Positions 21,819-34,005 are shown, counted from the stretch's first letter. The stretch: DNA of 64,000 nt from Oscheius tipulae (GCA_037178975.1 JASJZH010000005.1:4030001-4094000), one strand, 5' to 3'. Numbers and translations are program-made. The notes: generated from the sequence alone by a model not told the origin.

Positions 21819-23010
21819 ATGCAGATCTCTATTCTCCTGTTGGCTACCATTCTGACTCTCTGTGTAGAGGATGTATCCAGTTATTAAACAGTTTTTATTG
21901 ATTTCCTGTTAAGAGTCAGACGAATTTCGTGCCAAGAGACAGATTTCTACGTTCTTCAAGCAATGGACCAACAATACTGTCTACTTCTACTTTGACAGAT
22001 CCATCAGTTTCTTCCCTTCTTTTTCCCCTGCTTTAACACAACACAAATACATTCAATCCAGGTCCTACATCAACTTTGTCGAGAGCCAAACAGCTCCGAG
22101 TCGGATCAGAGACTTCAGTGGAGATGGCTGTTTTGCAACTGTTGGAATATCCGGCGGGGTGCTGAATCTGTAACTGGGAAACGAATGTGAAATGGTCCGA
22201 GCGTACTTTACCCTTTTTCGAGCTCGATTCAGTCGATGATGGCAGCACACACTTACCCACTCTCTGGGATTCGTCCAAACAGTAATGAGATAAGACAAGG
22301 ACAAGGGCAGGATGTTTAGAACAAGTTTAACAAGAGGGACCAGAGCAGACAAAATAGATGTCAGGCTAACTGAGACAGGACAGAGTACTGAACTAGCGAC
22401 TGACGATGACAAAATCGTCCATTCCGTTTTAGGCTCACGAACCAGAGGGGCGTCTACACGATTATTCCCAAGGACAATAACAACTTGTACACTCTCGGCA
22501 ACAAAACTTATCACTTCCAGACCCACATCCAGATGATCAGCGAGCACTATCAGTGCAGTGGTCTGTTGCCCAGAAATCATTAAATAGTATTCAGTACTTT
22601 CACGAAAAAACCACACTTGTCAGAATGGCGGAGTTCCCAATCCTCGCAACTGCAGGATATGCATCTGTCCGTCAGGCTAAGGAGAAACAATGTGTCTAAG
22701 GAGAAATAAAGCCAGAGACTTTGCCTATAGGAGTTTTTAGCCCTACGATTGTAGAACACGTGTCAAGGCTGGAAGAACTTGTATCGGAGACTCGCCCGAT
22801 GACTACAACACTAAAGCTATTTTCACTCTTTGCAACTACTGGATCCGGGTTTGTTGATCAGCTTCCAACAGAATCAGGCTTTCAAGCAGATAGAAACATG
22901 ACATTTTAGGGGAAGATCGTCTCGATGTTCAACTACAACTGTGGCTACGGCTGTCAGATCAATGGACCCGAGATCAAGTCCAGGAAGGGCCAGAAAAGAA
23001 CTGATTCAAT
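21819..23010 (+). pseudogene. Decayed nematode astacin (NAS-type) metalloprotease
   Basis: A signal peptide (MQISILLLATILTLC) is followed by a processing-site-like AKRQ and the astacin start FFKQWTNNTVYFYFD. Next come INFVES, DGCFATVGISGGVLNL and LGNECEM, then the zinc-site region as HTLTHSLGFVQT where astacins have HExxHxxGFxHE, then TIIPKDNNNLYTLGNKTYHF (22463-22525), an EGF-like NGGVPNPRNCRICICPSG (22623-22676) and a CUB-like end (LCNYWIR, NYNCGYGCQINGPEIKS). The catalytic Glu and the third zinc His are replaced, and TAA codons fall inside the LNL/LGNE and the QTVMR/DKD junctions, where no intron fits. The helix before the Cys-rich start is missing. It reads as a pseudogene or at best an inactive protein. 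Its 3' end runs into the antisense 3' exon of the gene at 23006-23521. Confidence 0.75.
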
Positions 23011-23521
23011 CGCTATCCACCTCGTGACCAGCCTCTTCAATCTCCTCCCAGTGGAGTTGGAAGCGGCGAAGAACGCGAAAGGCCGTGAAGAAGGTGTAAA
23101 GCAGGGTCGAGGACATGAAAATCTCCCAGAATACTGGAAATTATTGGAGATTTTGTCTGCTGACTTACGGAATCGGACGGGAGTCATGAGATTTCCAATC
23201 ATCGTCATGGTTGAACTCATTGACGTCTTGCTCAGCTGAGATGCTGTAATGGGTACCTTCTTCCCAAAAATCCACTTACAGTAAAAGAGAAAGTCGAGGA
23301 AGATACCGAACAATCCAATCATCTGGGACCAGAAGAAGCCCTTCGACCACACACATCGTCCCTTGACTGATAGAAGATACGTGTTGGTCACTGCCACGGC
23401 AAAGATCTGAAAGAGTAGTCCTTAACCTCAAAACGAGGACTACCATGACGAAGTTGGTGTAGACGGTCCAGAAGATTTCCCGCTCCGAGGGGTAATAGAG
23501 CGGATTCAAGGAGGAAGGCAT
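23006..23521 (-). CDS. Multi-pass membrane protein, unknown family
   Basis: Four exons give about 135 residues. In order: MPSSLNPLYYPSEREIFWTV, a helix beginning FAVAVTNTYLL, then WSQMIGLFGIFLDFLFY, a loop (SMSSTMTMIGNLMTPVRF), then LFWEIFMSSTLLYTFFTAF and the acidic tail RRFQLHWEEIEEAGHEVDSD. All exon junctions keep phase if the third exon uses the acceptor at CCCATTACAG. At least three hydrophobic segments are seen. The 3' exon lies antisense to the tail of the astacin relic. No family match recognised; it could be a small nematode-specific membrane protein or part of a receptor. Confidence 0.6.
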
Positions 23522-23715
23522 TGCTTCTTATGACACAGACGCTACTTTTACCTCCTCTAGGGGATTAATCCTGCCGGTAACCCGGGGAAACCAATAAAGA
23601 GCATGCGCATCCTCCCACAGGTTCGAAACAGGAATTGAGTAAAACGAAGTTTTATATGCGTGAAATTGTAAGATGACACGAAAAATTGAGTATACAGATA
23701 CCGGTGTAGCTGGAG

Positions 23716-24836
23716 TTAGTTAACCTGCAGATTGCCTCGCCAGTCGCCGGCCGGCAATCCGTCAGTAGAAATTTCGTCGAAGTACTGGTGTTTGAGAGCG
23801 CCTTTGCTCGAGATTCTGGTGCTCGGGTCGTAGATGAGACATGACTTAAGCAGTTCGATTCCATCCGGACTGAGATACGGGGACATCAGCGCGTCGATCT
23901 TTTCTCCCTTCCATTTCGGGAAACTCGGCTTCCAGTCCTGGAGCATCGTCACCCCGGGCCATGTTTGATCGTCAGGAGTGCCGAGAACTCTGCAAAATGA
24001 GCATAGATAGAATAAAGTGGGGCAAGCTACTTGAATGTCTTGAAGAGTTGATCAATCTCCGAGTCTCCTTGGAACAGCGGCTTCTTGGTGGCCATTTCGG
24101 CGAAAATTGTTCCCACACTCCACATGTCAACGCCCATTGAATAGCGCTGAGCTCCGAGAAGAATTTCCGGCGAACGGTACCACAGCGTGACAATCTCATG
24201 GGTGTAGACGCGAACAGGAATTCCGATAGCTCGGGCCAGACCGAAATCTGCCAGCTTGATGACACCATTGTTGTCGACGAGGAGATTCTGGGGCTTCAGA
24301 TCGCGGTGAATGATGCGTCTCTGGTGGCAGAAGCAGAGAGCTTGACATATCTGAAGCAGGGTTGTTGAGGAGAAAGAGACAAAAAGGTGCCTGGAACATG
24401 TAACGTTGCACGATTCCGCTGTCCAACTGCTTTCCGGAGGGAATCTGATCGAGATACTTCTTCAAATCCATCGAAAGGAACTCGAAGATCAGATAAAGCT
24501 TGCTCTCCTGGAACCAGATGAAATAAAGATAAATAGCTCGAATTACCTGCATAATGACATCTTCCAGGGAGACGATATTGGGATTTTTAAGCTCCATGAG
24601 GAGGCTGATTTCGCGAATGGCCGTGGCCGGAACGCCTTCATCTTCATTTTCCAGCTTGATTTTCTTCATGGCCACGATGGAGTTGTTTATCTTGGAGCGG
24701 GCTTTGTACACAACACCATAAGTTCCTGAAAAATGATGTGTTGTATCAAGCAAGACAAAATGAACGAACCTTCACCCAATTTGTCGAGTTTTGTGAAATC
24801 TTCGAGCCGATGTCGGACTTGGTCTCCTCGTGACAT
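23716..24836 (-). CDS. cdk-1: Cyclin-dependent kinase 1 (CDK1/cdc2)
   Basis: Serine/threonine kinase that with cyclins A/B drives entry into mitosis. About 315 residues in six exons. Seen in order: glycine loop [11 protein letters not shown] with the inhibitory Thr-Tyr pair; catalytic Lys in VAMKKIKLE; the cyclin-binding helix as [22 protein letters not shown] catalytic loop; DFGLARAIG; activation-loop [19 protein letters not shown] with the T-loop Thr; [24 protein letters not shown]; and a [11 protein letters not shown]-terminus. The helix reads PATAIRE, where CDK1/2 proteins normally have PSTAIRE. The intron after MFQ begins GC rather than GT (GCACCT..CAG). The ATG follows the acceptor-like TCTTTCAG by 5 nt, suggesting trans-splicing. 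CDK1 is preferred over CDK2/3 from [18 protein letters not shown] and [13 protein letters not shown]. Confidence 0.95.
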
Positions 24837-26883
24837 TTTCACTGAAAGATTTTCAAGAAACTTTTGCAAAGAAATGCATGAAAACAGCAAGGAAGAGGAT
24901 AGAAGTGAGCAGGCGGAGGATCCTGAATGACAGTTACTTTACGTTCAAGAAACAAACTTTCGCGCCAACTGAGAAGGAGCGCGGATACGACTCGTTCAAA
25001 ATATTTTGTCGAAATTTAGACGGATAACTGAAGTTCAAACAACGACGGAATTACTGTAAAAATTAGTTGGATTTGACTAGCAATTGATAACATGAACAGA
25101 AAATATGATAGAATATGGAAAAAAAGAATAAAAATCAGAGGAAAACTAGTATTTTGCGTGGACGGATGGAAGAAAAATTTTAAACAGCTAGAAGTGCGAT
25201 CAAAGTGATTGTACTTACTGTTAGCGGATTACGGTAGTTTTGGAACCAAGTTTAAACATCTGGCTAGAGAAACTCATGCAAATTAAACCTGGCAAATACG
25301 AGTCTCCATTTCTTTCGCTTGAAGAAACTGTTCTGAAAGAAAAAACATCAACTTGCAGAACTTGGAATACAGCTGGAAAAGACAGGTCAAAGAGGGTAAG
25401 TATGAATTATGAGGAGATCCATGCCCGGCCGACGTATGTTTTTTTCCACCTTTGTAGGGACAGAAGAACTAACAACTATAATAGTCGTTTTACTGTGGTC
25501 ACGGCAAACACCAGTAGGGCAGCTCATGATTTTGTATACGCTGAAAAGGACTTTATCCGATGTAGATCATACTGTTGAACTATCTGTTGTAATTGTCTAG
25601 GTAGCATTAAATCGTATACACCTCTACCACAAATATACTTAACCCTCTACTTATATCTCTTCCTCCAATTAACTGTAGGCGTTGAGAGTAAGCACTAGTA
25701 AACAAATGGGATCATTGCTCTTACAACTAGAATCTTCAAACGTCTACCTTCGATTTGTAGCAACTTGCTGCCAAAAGTCACATGACAGGCAGAGGCATTG
25801 TTTCTAGTGTCTGCTACTGTGTCTTATATATTCCTAGCGGCCAAAATGTATGTTCTACTCTGTTCTCCGTGATTCTATTTCCAGAACGACACACAATTAC
25901 CAGTCCTGTAAACGGCCTTTGCTACGACGGCTCCCTGCGAAACTAGTTCCGGTGTGGTGGAGATGGAATTAGCTGTAGCTCACTGCGATGAAAGAGAAGA
26001 CGGCTGTTCGACCACCATTCTGTGGATGGATTAGGCATGCAAGAAGGAATCTTAGCCTGTGTCATAAAAGCTGTCAATAGCCTTGTTCTTAGGATCCTAG
26101 AAAGAGCTAAGGAACTGCTAGTTTCATTTCTACATAGACAAATGATTAGAAACTTATTTTAGGTTTCGCTCACTTTGCTCTTCTCGACAATTTCTTCCTT
26201 GATTCTCTTCTTGTCTTCTGCTTTTTTCTATATATGGGCTCTCATTTTGTGCTTCCTCTGTCCCATTTTCCCTCTTTTTGGACACTGTTGTCGACTTTTT
26301 TTGTTTCTTTTCAGGTTTTTCCTACTACCATGTTTCTACTCTACAGCGTTGACAAGCAAGAAATCTTATTTCTAAAGAGCAACAGTTGGTGTTTCTGTAT
26401 GTGGTCTCTTGTAGCTCGTTTGCCATAAAAGGACGTAAGCTGAAATCCTTCAAAATAAAACTGTTTCTTGTATCGTTTGGTCGCATCTTTGAAAACGACT
26501 TTCGAATGCTCTGCTATGAAAACAAACAACATCTACTCCTTTAAATATCTCAAGGAGAGACCAGACAAATACTGAACGCTTGGAAGAGCGTCGTAACAGC
26601 ACAAGTTTCCAACCTCTTCTGAATACTTTGAATCTCTGGACAAATATTAAGTGATGGAAGTTCTCTTAGACTCTTATCTTTTCACCATTTCAGCTCCAGT
26701 TGTTGTCCAGCTGTTGCTCAGCTGTTCTTTCAAAAAGTTGTTCGGGAGGCCGCCACGCAATGGAAAGCGCGGCGGTCCACGACATAGCCGTCTAGCGCAG
26801 ATACCTTGCCCACAATTTGACTCTTTACTTCCCCTATCTAGCTCTGGACTCTTTATCGGGAAAAATTCTTCAGTGAACTTCTT
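24837..26883. other. Intergenic, no gene seen
   Basis: About 2 kb between the divergent CDK1 and SCYL3-like genes. A plus-strand exon-like frame at 25240-25400 ends at a GTAAGT donor, but no partner exon could be attached. The rest is AT-rich with short open frames only. Confidence 0.5.
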
Positions 26884-29139
26884 ATGGGAGCTCAAGAAAG
26901 TGCCATCCGATCGAAGGAAGAGCAGCTGGACATTGGAAAAGAGTTTTCTTCCTCCAGTGGACTTTACAAAATCTGGGATCATGTGAATCCTTGTACGAAA
27001 AATAGGAGAATCAAAGGTAAACGCTCCACGTTTTCACATTTACCCTACTTCTAGGCACTCTGTTCACAAAAGGATGGGATGGGTCGGATCATAAAAAGTT
27101 TATTGAGAATGGGGTCAGACTGTTGAAACAGCTTCGACATCCAGGAGTAGTCACATTTTTGGAATGCTCAAACCAGAACGACTCTCTCAGTTTGATGACA
27201 GAACAAGTCCAGGTACTTTGGAAGTCAGGATCTGTCCAGATCTGTCTAGGTACTGGATCTGTGCATCGACACACTCTCCTTCATCGAGATCCATTCCGGT
27301 CTCTGTCAGATTCTCGAAGTTCTGGTCTTTCTCCATAACAGGGTAAAAGTTCTGTTGCTTCAAACTTACTTAAACACAGGCAAAAATCGCTCACAACAAC
27401 ATTGCGCCCTCATTTGTCTTTGTTTCTTCCAATGGAGAGTGGAAGCTGGGAGGATTTGAACTTGCCCAGTCCTCTGAGCACGAAGACAATTCATTCTTCA
27501 AGTCAAAATTCTATGAATCTGTCAGAAACAAGCAATTTTCTTTGGTGAGAATCCAATGTTCTTTTCCAACTCTCGAATAGACAGCAGCGAAAACAGGAGT
27601 TGAGAGAGACACCTATGCGTTCGGCCAGTTGATCGACTATGTGCTGAAACACGTTTCGGAAGAAGGTGAGTCTATTGCTTATTGAATGAGAGGTTCTTTC
27701 AGGAGAGACAGTCAACTCGTTACAAGAAATAGCTCATCGATTGATCCGACTTGAGACTGATCTCTCTTCCCTCTCCGACAGCTTCTTTTTTTCTAACGAT
27801 CTCACTCAAATAACGGAGTTTTTCGGAAGTATTCAGATCATGAGCACGGAAGCGAAGTCTTCTTTCTTCAGGTTGGTACGCCCTCATCCTGTATATTTTT
27901 TGTTTCAGTGGGATTGAGGAGAGACTCCGATCTCTGCCGCCTCAAGTTGTCGCCCGGAGACTCTGTCGACTGGCGGTCTCTCGCTATGTCATTCTGGAGC
28001 CTCTTTCCCACATTCATCTCTATCCGGCGCTTCTGATCCCGGCTCGGGAGGAAACCAAAGGAATCTTGCCTCTGGACCTGTACAAAACTTTTCTAATTCC
28101 TGAAGTTGTTCGCATTTTCGCTGTCAAGTGAGTATTGTCCATTTTCTTCAATTTCACTCGATTCTAGAGATATTTCTGTACGTCTGGGTCTCTTGGCTCA
28201 CTTTGATCTATATCTCCCATACATTCCTACCAATCAGGTTGAGGGGTTCGTCTTGGACGAGGTCTGTAACTCTCTATTTATTAGTATTACCAAGGCTTTA
28301 GGTTCTGATGGGAACGCGAGACGTAGATGAGCGACTGGTAGCTGCCTCTCTCCGAGCCATGGCCGATTTGATATCTGTTTTGGGAGCCGCGAAAGTTTGT
28401 GACTGGAAACTGAGTAAGATTTTTGCTGACGGAACAGCGAAATGCTCCTCGACTGTCTCTTCAAGGCCTTCGACCTCAGAAAACAGACCACCTCCGAGAT
28501 CGGAAGCATCCATGAGACCTCTAATAACAGGTGCGTACAGGCTTTGACTTTTACAGAAAAACTATTACAGTTGCTCACCAGGACAGCGGGTATTCATCGA
28601 CTATTTCTCCTCCAAAGACAGTCGAAACATACTCTGAAGAGCCAGAGAGTCAGGCGGATTGGGGAGAGGCAGACGACTGGTCAGAGAATTGGAACGAGCC
28701 TTTGGAAGAATACAGGGTGAACGAGACCACTGAACCAGTTGAGACTCTGACAAAACCTGCTTCTCCAGCAAAACCAGTTGTCAAGAAAGAGAATAGTATA
28801 GGTACGAAGCTCTCTCATACTCACAAACTCAAAATTCAGGCAGTTCGCTAGAAATCAAGGTCATGAAAACGGAAGAAGACGACTTTTTCGCCGACATGGC
28901 CCCGAAAATAAAAACAGGAGGAACGCTCATTGATAAGCTGATAGCCTTGAAGGAGAAAGAAGAAGCCGATATCAAAAAAGGTCACTTTTGTCTTTTTTCT
29001 CTAACAATTGAGTACAGAACACTCTTCAAAGTTCGCAATGTCGACGGATCTCGAAGCTGAAGCTAGCTGGGGCGATGACGGAGCCTGGAACGAGGAAGAA
29101 ACTGCCGATGTTGAACTCGAAGTGAGAAACAGAGCCTAG
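26884..29139 (+). CDS. SCY1-like pseudokinase, SCYL3 type
   Basis: About twelve exons, about 600 residues. The kinase-like N-terminal domain has no catalytic motifs: the position of VAIK is FTKGWDG, and where HRDLKPxN is expected it reads IAHNNIAPSFVFV, followed by GEWKLGGFELA in place of DFG. That exact HNN..SSVFV/WKLGG pattern is typical of SCYL3 (PACE-1). Seen also: LLKQLRHPGVVTFLE, VLDLCIDTLSFIEIHSGLCQ and VLVFLHNR. HEAT-like repeats follow (RLRSLPPQVVARRLCRL, HIHLYPALLIPA, FLIPEVVRIFAV, RLGLLAHFDLYLPYI). The tail is acidic with Trp-rich DWSENWNEP and WGDDGAWNEEE blocks, like SCYL1/3. These proteins work in Golgi/ER trafficking and adhesion. The first exon start (MGAQESAIRSKEEQ) is the first ATG; upstream sequence was not resolved. 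Confidence 0.82.
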
Positions 29140-30706
29140 ATTTCGTAACACTTTTGTGTCTGGTTGGGGTGCATGCGGTCACTAACCTTTAAGCTCAAAA
29201 AATCTTCAGAACACGACTCCACTCGCATAGAAGAATGAACCATTCTCCGCTGTCTTTCTCTCTAACCAATACGTGTCGATTAACCTGTGATGAAAACGGT
29301 TGTAAGTCACTTCATCAGATAATAAACTGTTCACTTCTCGCATTAAATGACCGCCAGTACAAAGTGTTGCAAAGTGTACAAAGAATTTTTTTGCAGCGAT
29401 AGTGTCCGATCTGACAGGTCAAGTAACATTGAGATCAGTTAGTATCTGGTTCAATCCCTTCAGATTCCCAATTACAAAACTTCAGCTCCAGGCATTCCCT
29501 TATCTCTTACCATATGTGTAAATACCAGTCTCTCTCAATCGATTCCAAAAACACTGCGAACAACGTACATTTCGGATCTCGTTTTTGTCTCTCTCCCGTC
29601 GCTGCCACTCTTTTCTGCCAGAGCGGAACCAGAATCCACGGTCTCTACCTGTCCTTTTCTTGTAATTATCCTCCCCCTCTGTTCGGAAGACCACTTCTTA
29701 TCTGAGTGGTTTGAAGTAAACACTCTCGATCCCAATCACCATTCCATTAGCAGGTACTTTGAAAGAGGTTTCCGGTTTCTCAGGTGACTATGCCATTTGG
29801 AAGATGGCTGTTTACTACCTCCTTTTCGGCTGTATACGGCTCTATTTATAGTGGTTTCCATAGACTTCCAATCCTTTACCTGGTGGCTAGTCCTAGAAAA
29901 AGGCACAGCTTCAAAGAACTCTCATTCTCACGCTAGTCTAAAGTGAAACTAAGTATCTGGAATTGAAACAGGTTCTCATCCAACTTCCCTTCTTTCTGTC
30001 GTTTGAACTCTTTTGATCTCTAGTAATAGCGTAACAGAGAGTCATGACCACTCATCGCTCTCAGGGACCTTTTTCCAAAGATATGCTGTTGCTAGAAACC
30101 CCATGGACTTGGTCTCATATCCAATATCCCCTTTTTTGTCCCTGGTACCCATTGGATCTCTTGTAATGATCATTTCAGATTCTTCTCAGGAGTATTCATC
30201 TCATGGTTTCCTCTCCCGTTTCTCTCTCTTTTTTTAGATTTGAATCCATCTGCTAATTCTAGGAACTCGGAAATAATCAGCCACCATGAATCAAAAAGAT
30301 AGTGTGGAACAACCATTCCCCATAATTGCATAATTGCGTTCGGTCATGACCACTCTATGATCTCGTGCCTGATCCAGTCCAAATCCGTGAGAATAAACAC
30401 TCTTTTGACCGTGAAACTTGTCCACCACGGTTGGCAGTCTTTTGATCGATCCAGATCCCGACTCAAGATTGTCTCCCCTTGTTGGATTCTCGCAAACTTT
30501 GTTCGCGTCCTTATTGCAATTAGATTGTTCTAGCTTCTAGTGGAAGTCTCTTGTACTTCTTGGCTATTGGCAATAGATACGCTTTCTTCTCGTTCACGAA
30601 ACTGTATTTGACCAGCTGTTTGACTCATCTCTCCCCCGTGTCACTCTGTTTACTTTCTCCCATCTCTTGCCACCAATTTCTCTTTCAAAACTTCCTTTTT
30701 GCAGAC
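29140..30706. other. Intergenic, no gene seen
   Basis: About 1.57 kb between the SCYL3-like stop and the ORP start. Open frames here are short, show no splice-connected coding signal and have no recognisable content. Confidence 0.5.
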
Positions 30707-32718
30707 ATGAAGGGTCGACCCTGGCTGCAGAGTCACCCACGACCACGAAAACAGACGACGGGTGCTAGGAAACAGCTGCCGGTGCTGCAAGATCCGAGGG
30801 AAGACTACTCGATTTGGGACATCATCAAGCCCAATCTGGGAAAGGTAGGAATCTTTTAGAGTCTCTGTCTAACAGAATGTTCAGGACTTTTCGAGATTCG
30901 CGGTCCCGGTCTGGTTGAATGAGCCCCTCAGCTTCCTCCAACGACTGGCCGAAGTCATGCAGTACCAGGAGCTGTTGGAAAAGGCCGCAGCACAGGAGGA
31001 TCCAGTCGAAAGGATGTCTCTCGTCGGAGCCTACGTCGTCTCGGCTCTCTCTTCCAACTTCTGTCGTCTTTCGAAGCCCTTCAATCCACTGCTCCTCGAG
31101 ACGTTCGAACTCGAACAGGACGGCTACCGATTCGTGGCTGAACAAGTCTCTCATCATCCGCCCATCTCTGCCATCTTTGCGGAAGGACCAAGCTTTATCA
31201 TGGAGGCCACAGTCTCGCCCAAGATCTCATTCGGATTCAACAAGCTCACCTGCTATCCAGGAGCCACGTACAAGCTGACGCTGAAGAACAGACAGGAGGA
31301 GTACATCTACGACGGGCCGACTTGCTCCATTTACAACGTCATGATGGGCAAGGTGAGTCTCTTCTTAGCAAGGGAGCCTTGTCTACAAAGGTTAGCAACC
31401 AGTAGCATTCATTACTTGTTTCATTAGGTGTAAAGCTCGTCAGAAACTCAGATTGGCTCTGCGACCAGCGCTGTCTCATTCGATAGCCCTTGTCATGAGT
31501 GTTACGGACCATATCTCCAGATTCGGCGATAGGAGCAGCAAGTTCAGAGTGTCGCAGCTCGAAGTAGGAAAGCCACTTCTAGATATGTTCAATAATTCCC
31601 ACGTCGAGGACTATCAAATGAGACAGTGCACATCTTCAGCCTAGCAGCTGTTAACAAGTTTATAAGGACTGTGCCTGCCAGAAATTTAAACCAGACCGGT
31701 TCAATACATACCGGTCAAGAAATAAGCTCAAAATGACTGTTCCAGATGTACATGAACGTGACGGGTAATGCGAAGATAACATGCGAGAAGTCGGGACTCA
31801 CAATGCAGCTTAGCTTCGACGGTGGCAAAGGATGGCACTTCAAGACGATCGACGTTCATCTAGACGGGTACATTCTCGAAGGAAAAACGAAATTGCGAGC
31901 AGTCTACGGTAACTGGACGTACTTCTTCGCCACCTGTGCTGTGGACTCCTTCAAACACGAATACTCTACCTACCAGCAGCTATTTCGAGAGAGCCTCGAC
32001 CCGTACACTGTAGGTTTTCTGCCTCTTCTTGTATACGGATCGGGATCCAGTTCAAGGCGACAAAAGTGCCGATGTTCGCAGACTCGAAGGTGCTATGGAC
32101 AGCAAATCAGCAGCTCTCGGACCTAGAAAAACAGTTTCGTTTCACCTACTTTTCGCTCTCCCTGAACGAGATGACAGTCGAGCAGACGCGGCTCCTGCCC
32201 CCGACAGACAGTCGTCGTCGACAGGACATGAAGGTACGACCATTTTCGTTTTTACAAGGCAATTTAAATTGGGGAAAAGCTTTTACTGTTTTATCTGCTA
32301 TTCAAGGTCTGAAAATTGACTGCTACACACAGTCAGTTCTCTCGAGTTTTTTTAAACCTAATCTCCTTCCACTTTGAAGAAGATTCCATTTTTCGTTTTC
32401 TTTCGTTTCGGACTTCGGAGCTAACCACTCTTCGGTCAAGAAGGTAGAGAGTATACAGAGTTCAAACCGTTTTGAAGTCGAAATAAAATGTTGCAACCGT
32501 TTTGAAGACAAATTTTCTAGGCCTACGAGAATGGTCGACTAGAGGAGGCGGAGAACTGGAAGAGCAAGCTGGAGACGGAACAGAGAAGACGACGGAAAGA
32601 GGGAGAAGCACAACAGCCGCGATGGTTCAGCTTTGACGGAACCAGCTGGACCTTCAACGGCCAGTACTGGAATAGGAATTGGGACATGTCGCCTGCCATC
32701 TTTGAGGTCGAGAACTGA
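30707..32718 (+). CDS. Oxysterol-binding protein-related protein (ORP1/2-like)
   Basis: Lipid-transfer protein of the OSBP/ORP family, consisting mainly of the ligand-binding ORD domain. The family fingerprint EQVSHHPPISA is intact, and the entry DFSRFAVPVWLNEPLSFLQR, LSKPFNPLLLETFE, YDGPTCSIYNVMMGK, LSLNEMTVEQTRLLPPTDSR and a basic C-terminal coiled coil (ENWKSKLETEQRRRRKEGE) follow in order. The end (SFDGTSWTFNGQYWNRNWD) is typical of the subfamily. No PH or ankyrin domains are visible, so this is a short form of about 430 residues. The ATG lies 2 nt after a TTTTTGCAG acceptor, so the 5' end is either trans-spliced or an internal exon of a longer isoform. A roughly 390 nt intron (31351-31745) separates two ORD exons. 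An AATAAA is at 32761-32766. The convergent receptor gene stops only 70 bp away. Confidence 0.88.
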
Positions 32719-32760
32719 CTCGACTTAATGAATATGGCTTAAAGTAAATGTCTATGTCAG

Positions 32761-32766
32761 AATAAA
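32761..32766 (+). terminator. Poly(A) signal AATAAA of the ORP gene
   Basis: AATAAA 43 bases after the TGA at 32718. It lies within 25 bases of the stop codon of the convergent receptor gene. Confidence 0.65.
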
Positions 32767-32788
32767 CTGTACAAATCAATCCTTGTCT

Positions 32789-34005
32789 TTATTTGGTCGT
32801 TGGTCCATCGAAAATTGACTTTAACTGCTGGAAGTAGATATCAGACGTGGTCTCCGCGTTCAGGACAGCGACAACATTGGATGGTCTTGTCTGCCAGAAC
32901 AAAATCAGCGGGAGAAGGATAGTATACGTCTGTCCTTGGGAGGCACACTCGATCCAGACACTTGAGGACGTTATATCAAAGATCGGGTAGAACTGAAAGA
33001 TTTTTTCGATTCGGGAACCATCCTACCCAAGGATAGAAACTTTGTCCAGCATATCCTAGTGCATTCAGGACGAAGTGGGCGAAGAAACATGGCAGTAGAA
33101 TCCTGATGATTTTCTTGTTCTCATGAATCTGAATCAGTTGACACTTGTGAGAGAAACAGACCTGGTACTTGTTCCCCAGATTACAGTTCTTCTCCAGATG
33201 GTTTCCCTTGAAAATATTGCAGTAGTAGGTCGAGAAAAATAGAGTTATAGTCACCAGTTCCACTCCAAAGAGGATATAGTTACAGATCTGAAACGGGTTT
33301 CAGTGAGTGTACTCGCAATAACCACTACAATGTAAGTGTTGGCGTTCTGACTGTTTCTTGCAGTCAATCCGCTCACATACAGGTCGGACGAGATCGGCAG
33401 ATAGACAAAAACAAGATTCATCAGGACGGCAGCCGAGACCTGAACTGTTGTTTCTCCACACTAATATACGATTCGCACAGAAAGTATGACCAGCAATAAT
33501 CCCAGATAGGCTTTTGAGTGTCTCTCATAGTAGTTTGGCCACAGAGTCGAGATGGATCTCTCCAAGGCGAAAGAGAACATGTTAAAGGACTGAGCATGGA
33601 TTCCCAGCACGGGGATGAGCTTGACGATGCAAGAGAGTCGGGCATTCATCACATAGGAGCATGGATCTGTGCTCACAATGGATGTCCTGATGATCTGTTA
33701 TAGATTTAAGTAGAGTTACCTGATCAACTGATATGCGTACATCACTAAAAATAGGAAGCTGACATGGAAAGTGAAGTACCAGTGGCAGTAGAAGAGACAC
33801 TTTGCGTTCGGATTCGCAACCCAGGACGAGCCCTAACACTCTATTGAAGAAACTTGAGTAGTCCTACCTTCCTATACAGCACGGTGATAGCTAGAAATGA
33901 CCCGAGTAGCCCCAGAAACATTCTCACTACGTAGACGACTTTGAGAGAGAATGAAGCAGATAGCTGGACAGCTTCAAAACACAAAGCTTGATCTATTCCT
34001 GACAT
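32789..34005 (-). CDS. Serpentine receptor 1, Sra/Srab-like
   Basis: Seven-helix chemoreceptor-like GPCR, about 330 residues, seven exons, first of a head-to-tail array. The family signature is seen in order: N-terminal ALCFEAVQLSASF, a TM1 RMFLGLLGSFLAITVL, WVANPN before TM2, DPCSYVMNARLSC, IHAQSFNMFSFALERSISTL (the second helix end with ER), NYYERHSKAYLGL, LYVSGLTARNSQNA, NKYQ-IHENKKIIRILLPCF, FWQTR and the C-terminal SDIYFQQL. Nematode receptors with ER(A/S)I.T.., YExx.KPY.G and YQI.EN.K..RTL.P motifs belong to the Sra/Srab group; that name is family knowledge. Chemosensory function is inference. The stop TAA overlaps an AATAAA. Confidence 0.82.

Noticed and set aside
22925-23239. 104-codon plus-strand frame
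   Set aside because: The first third is the CUB-like end of the astacin relic; the rest is antisense to the membrane-protein exon, whose hydrophobic frame is the better coding candidate.
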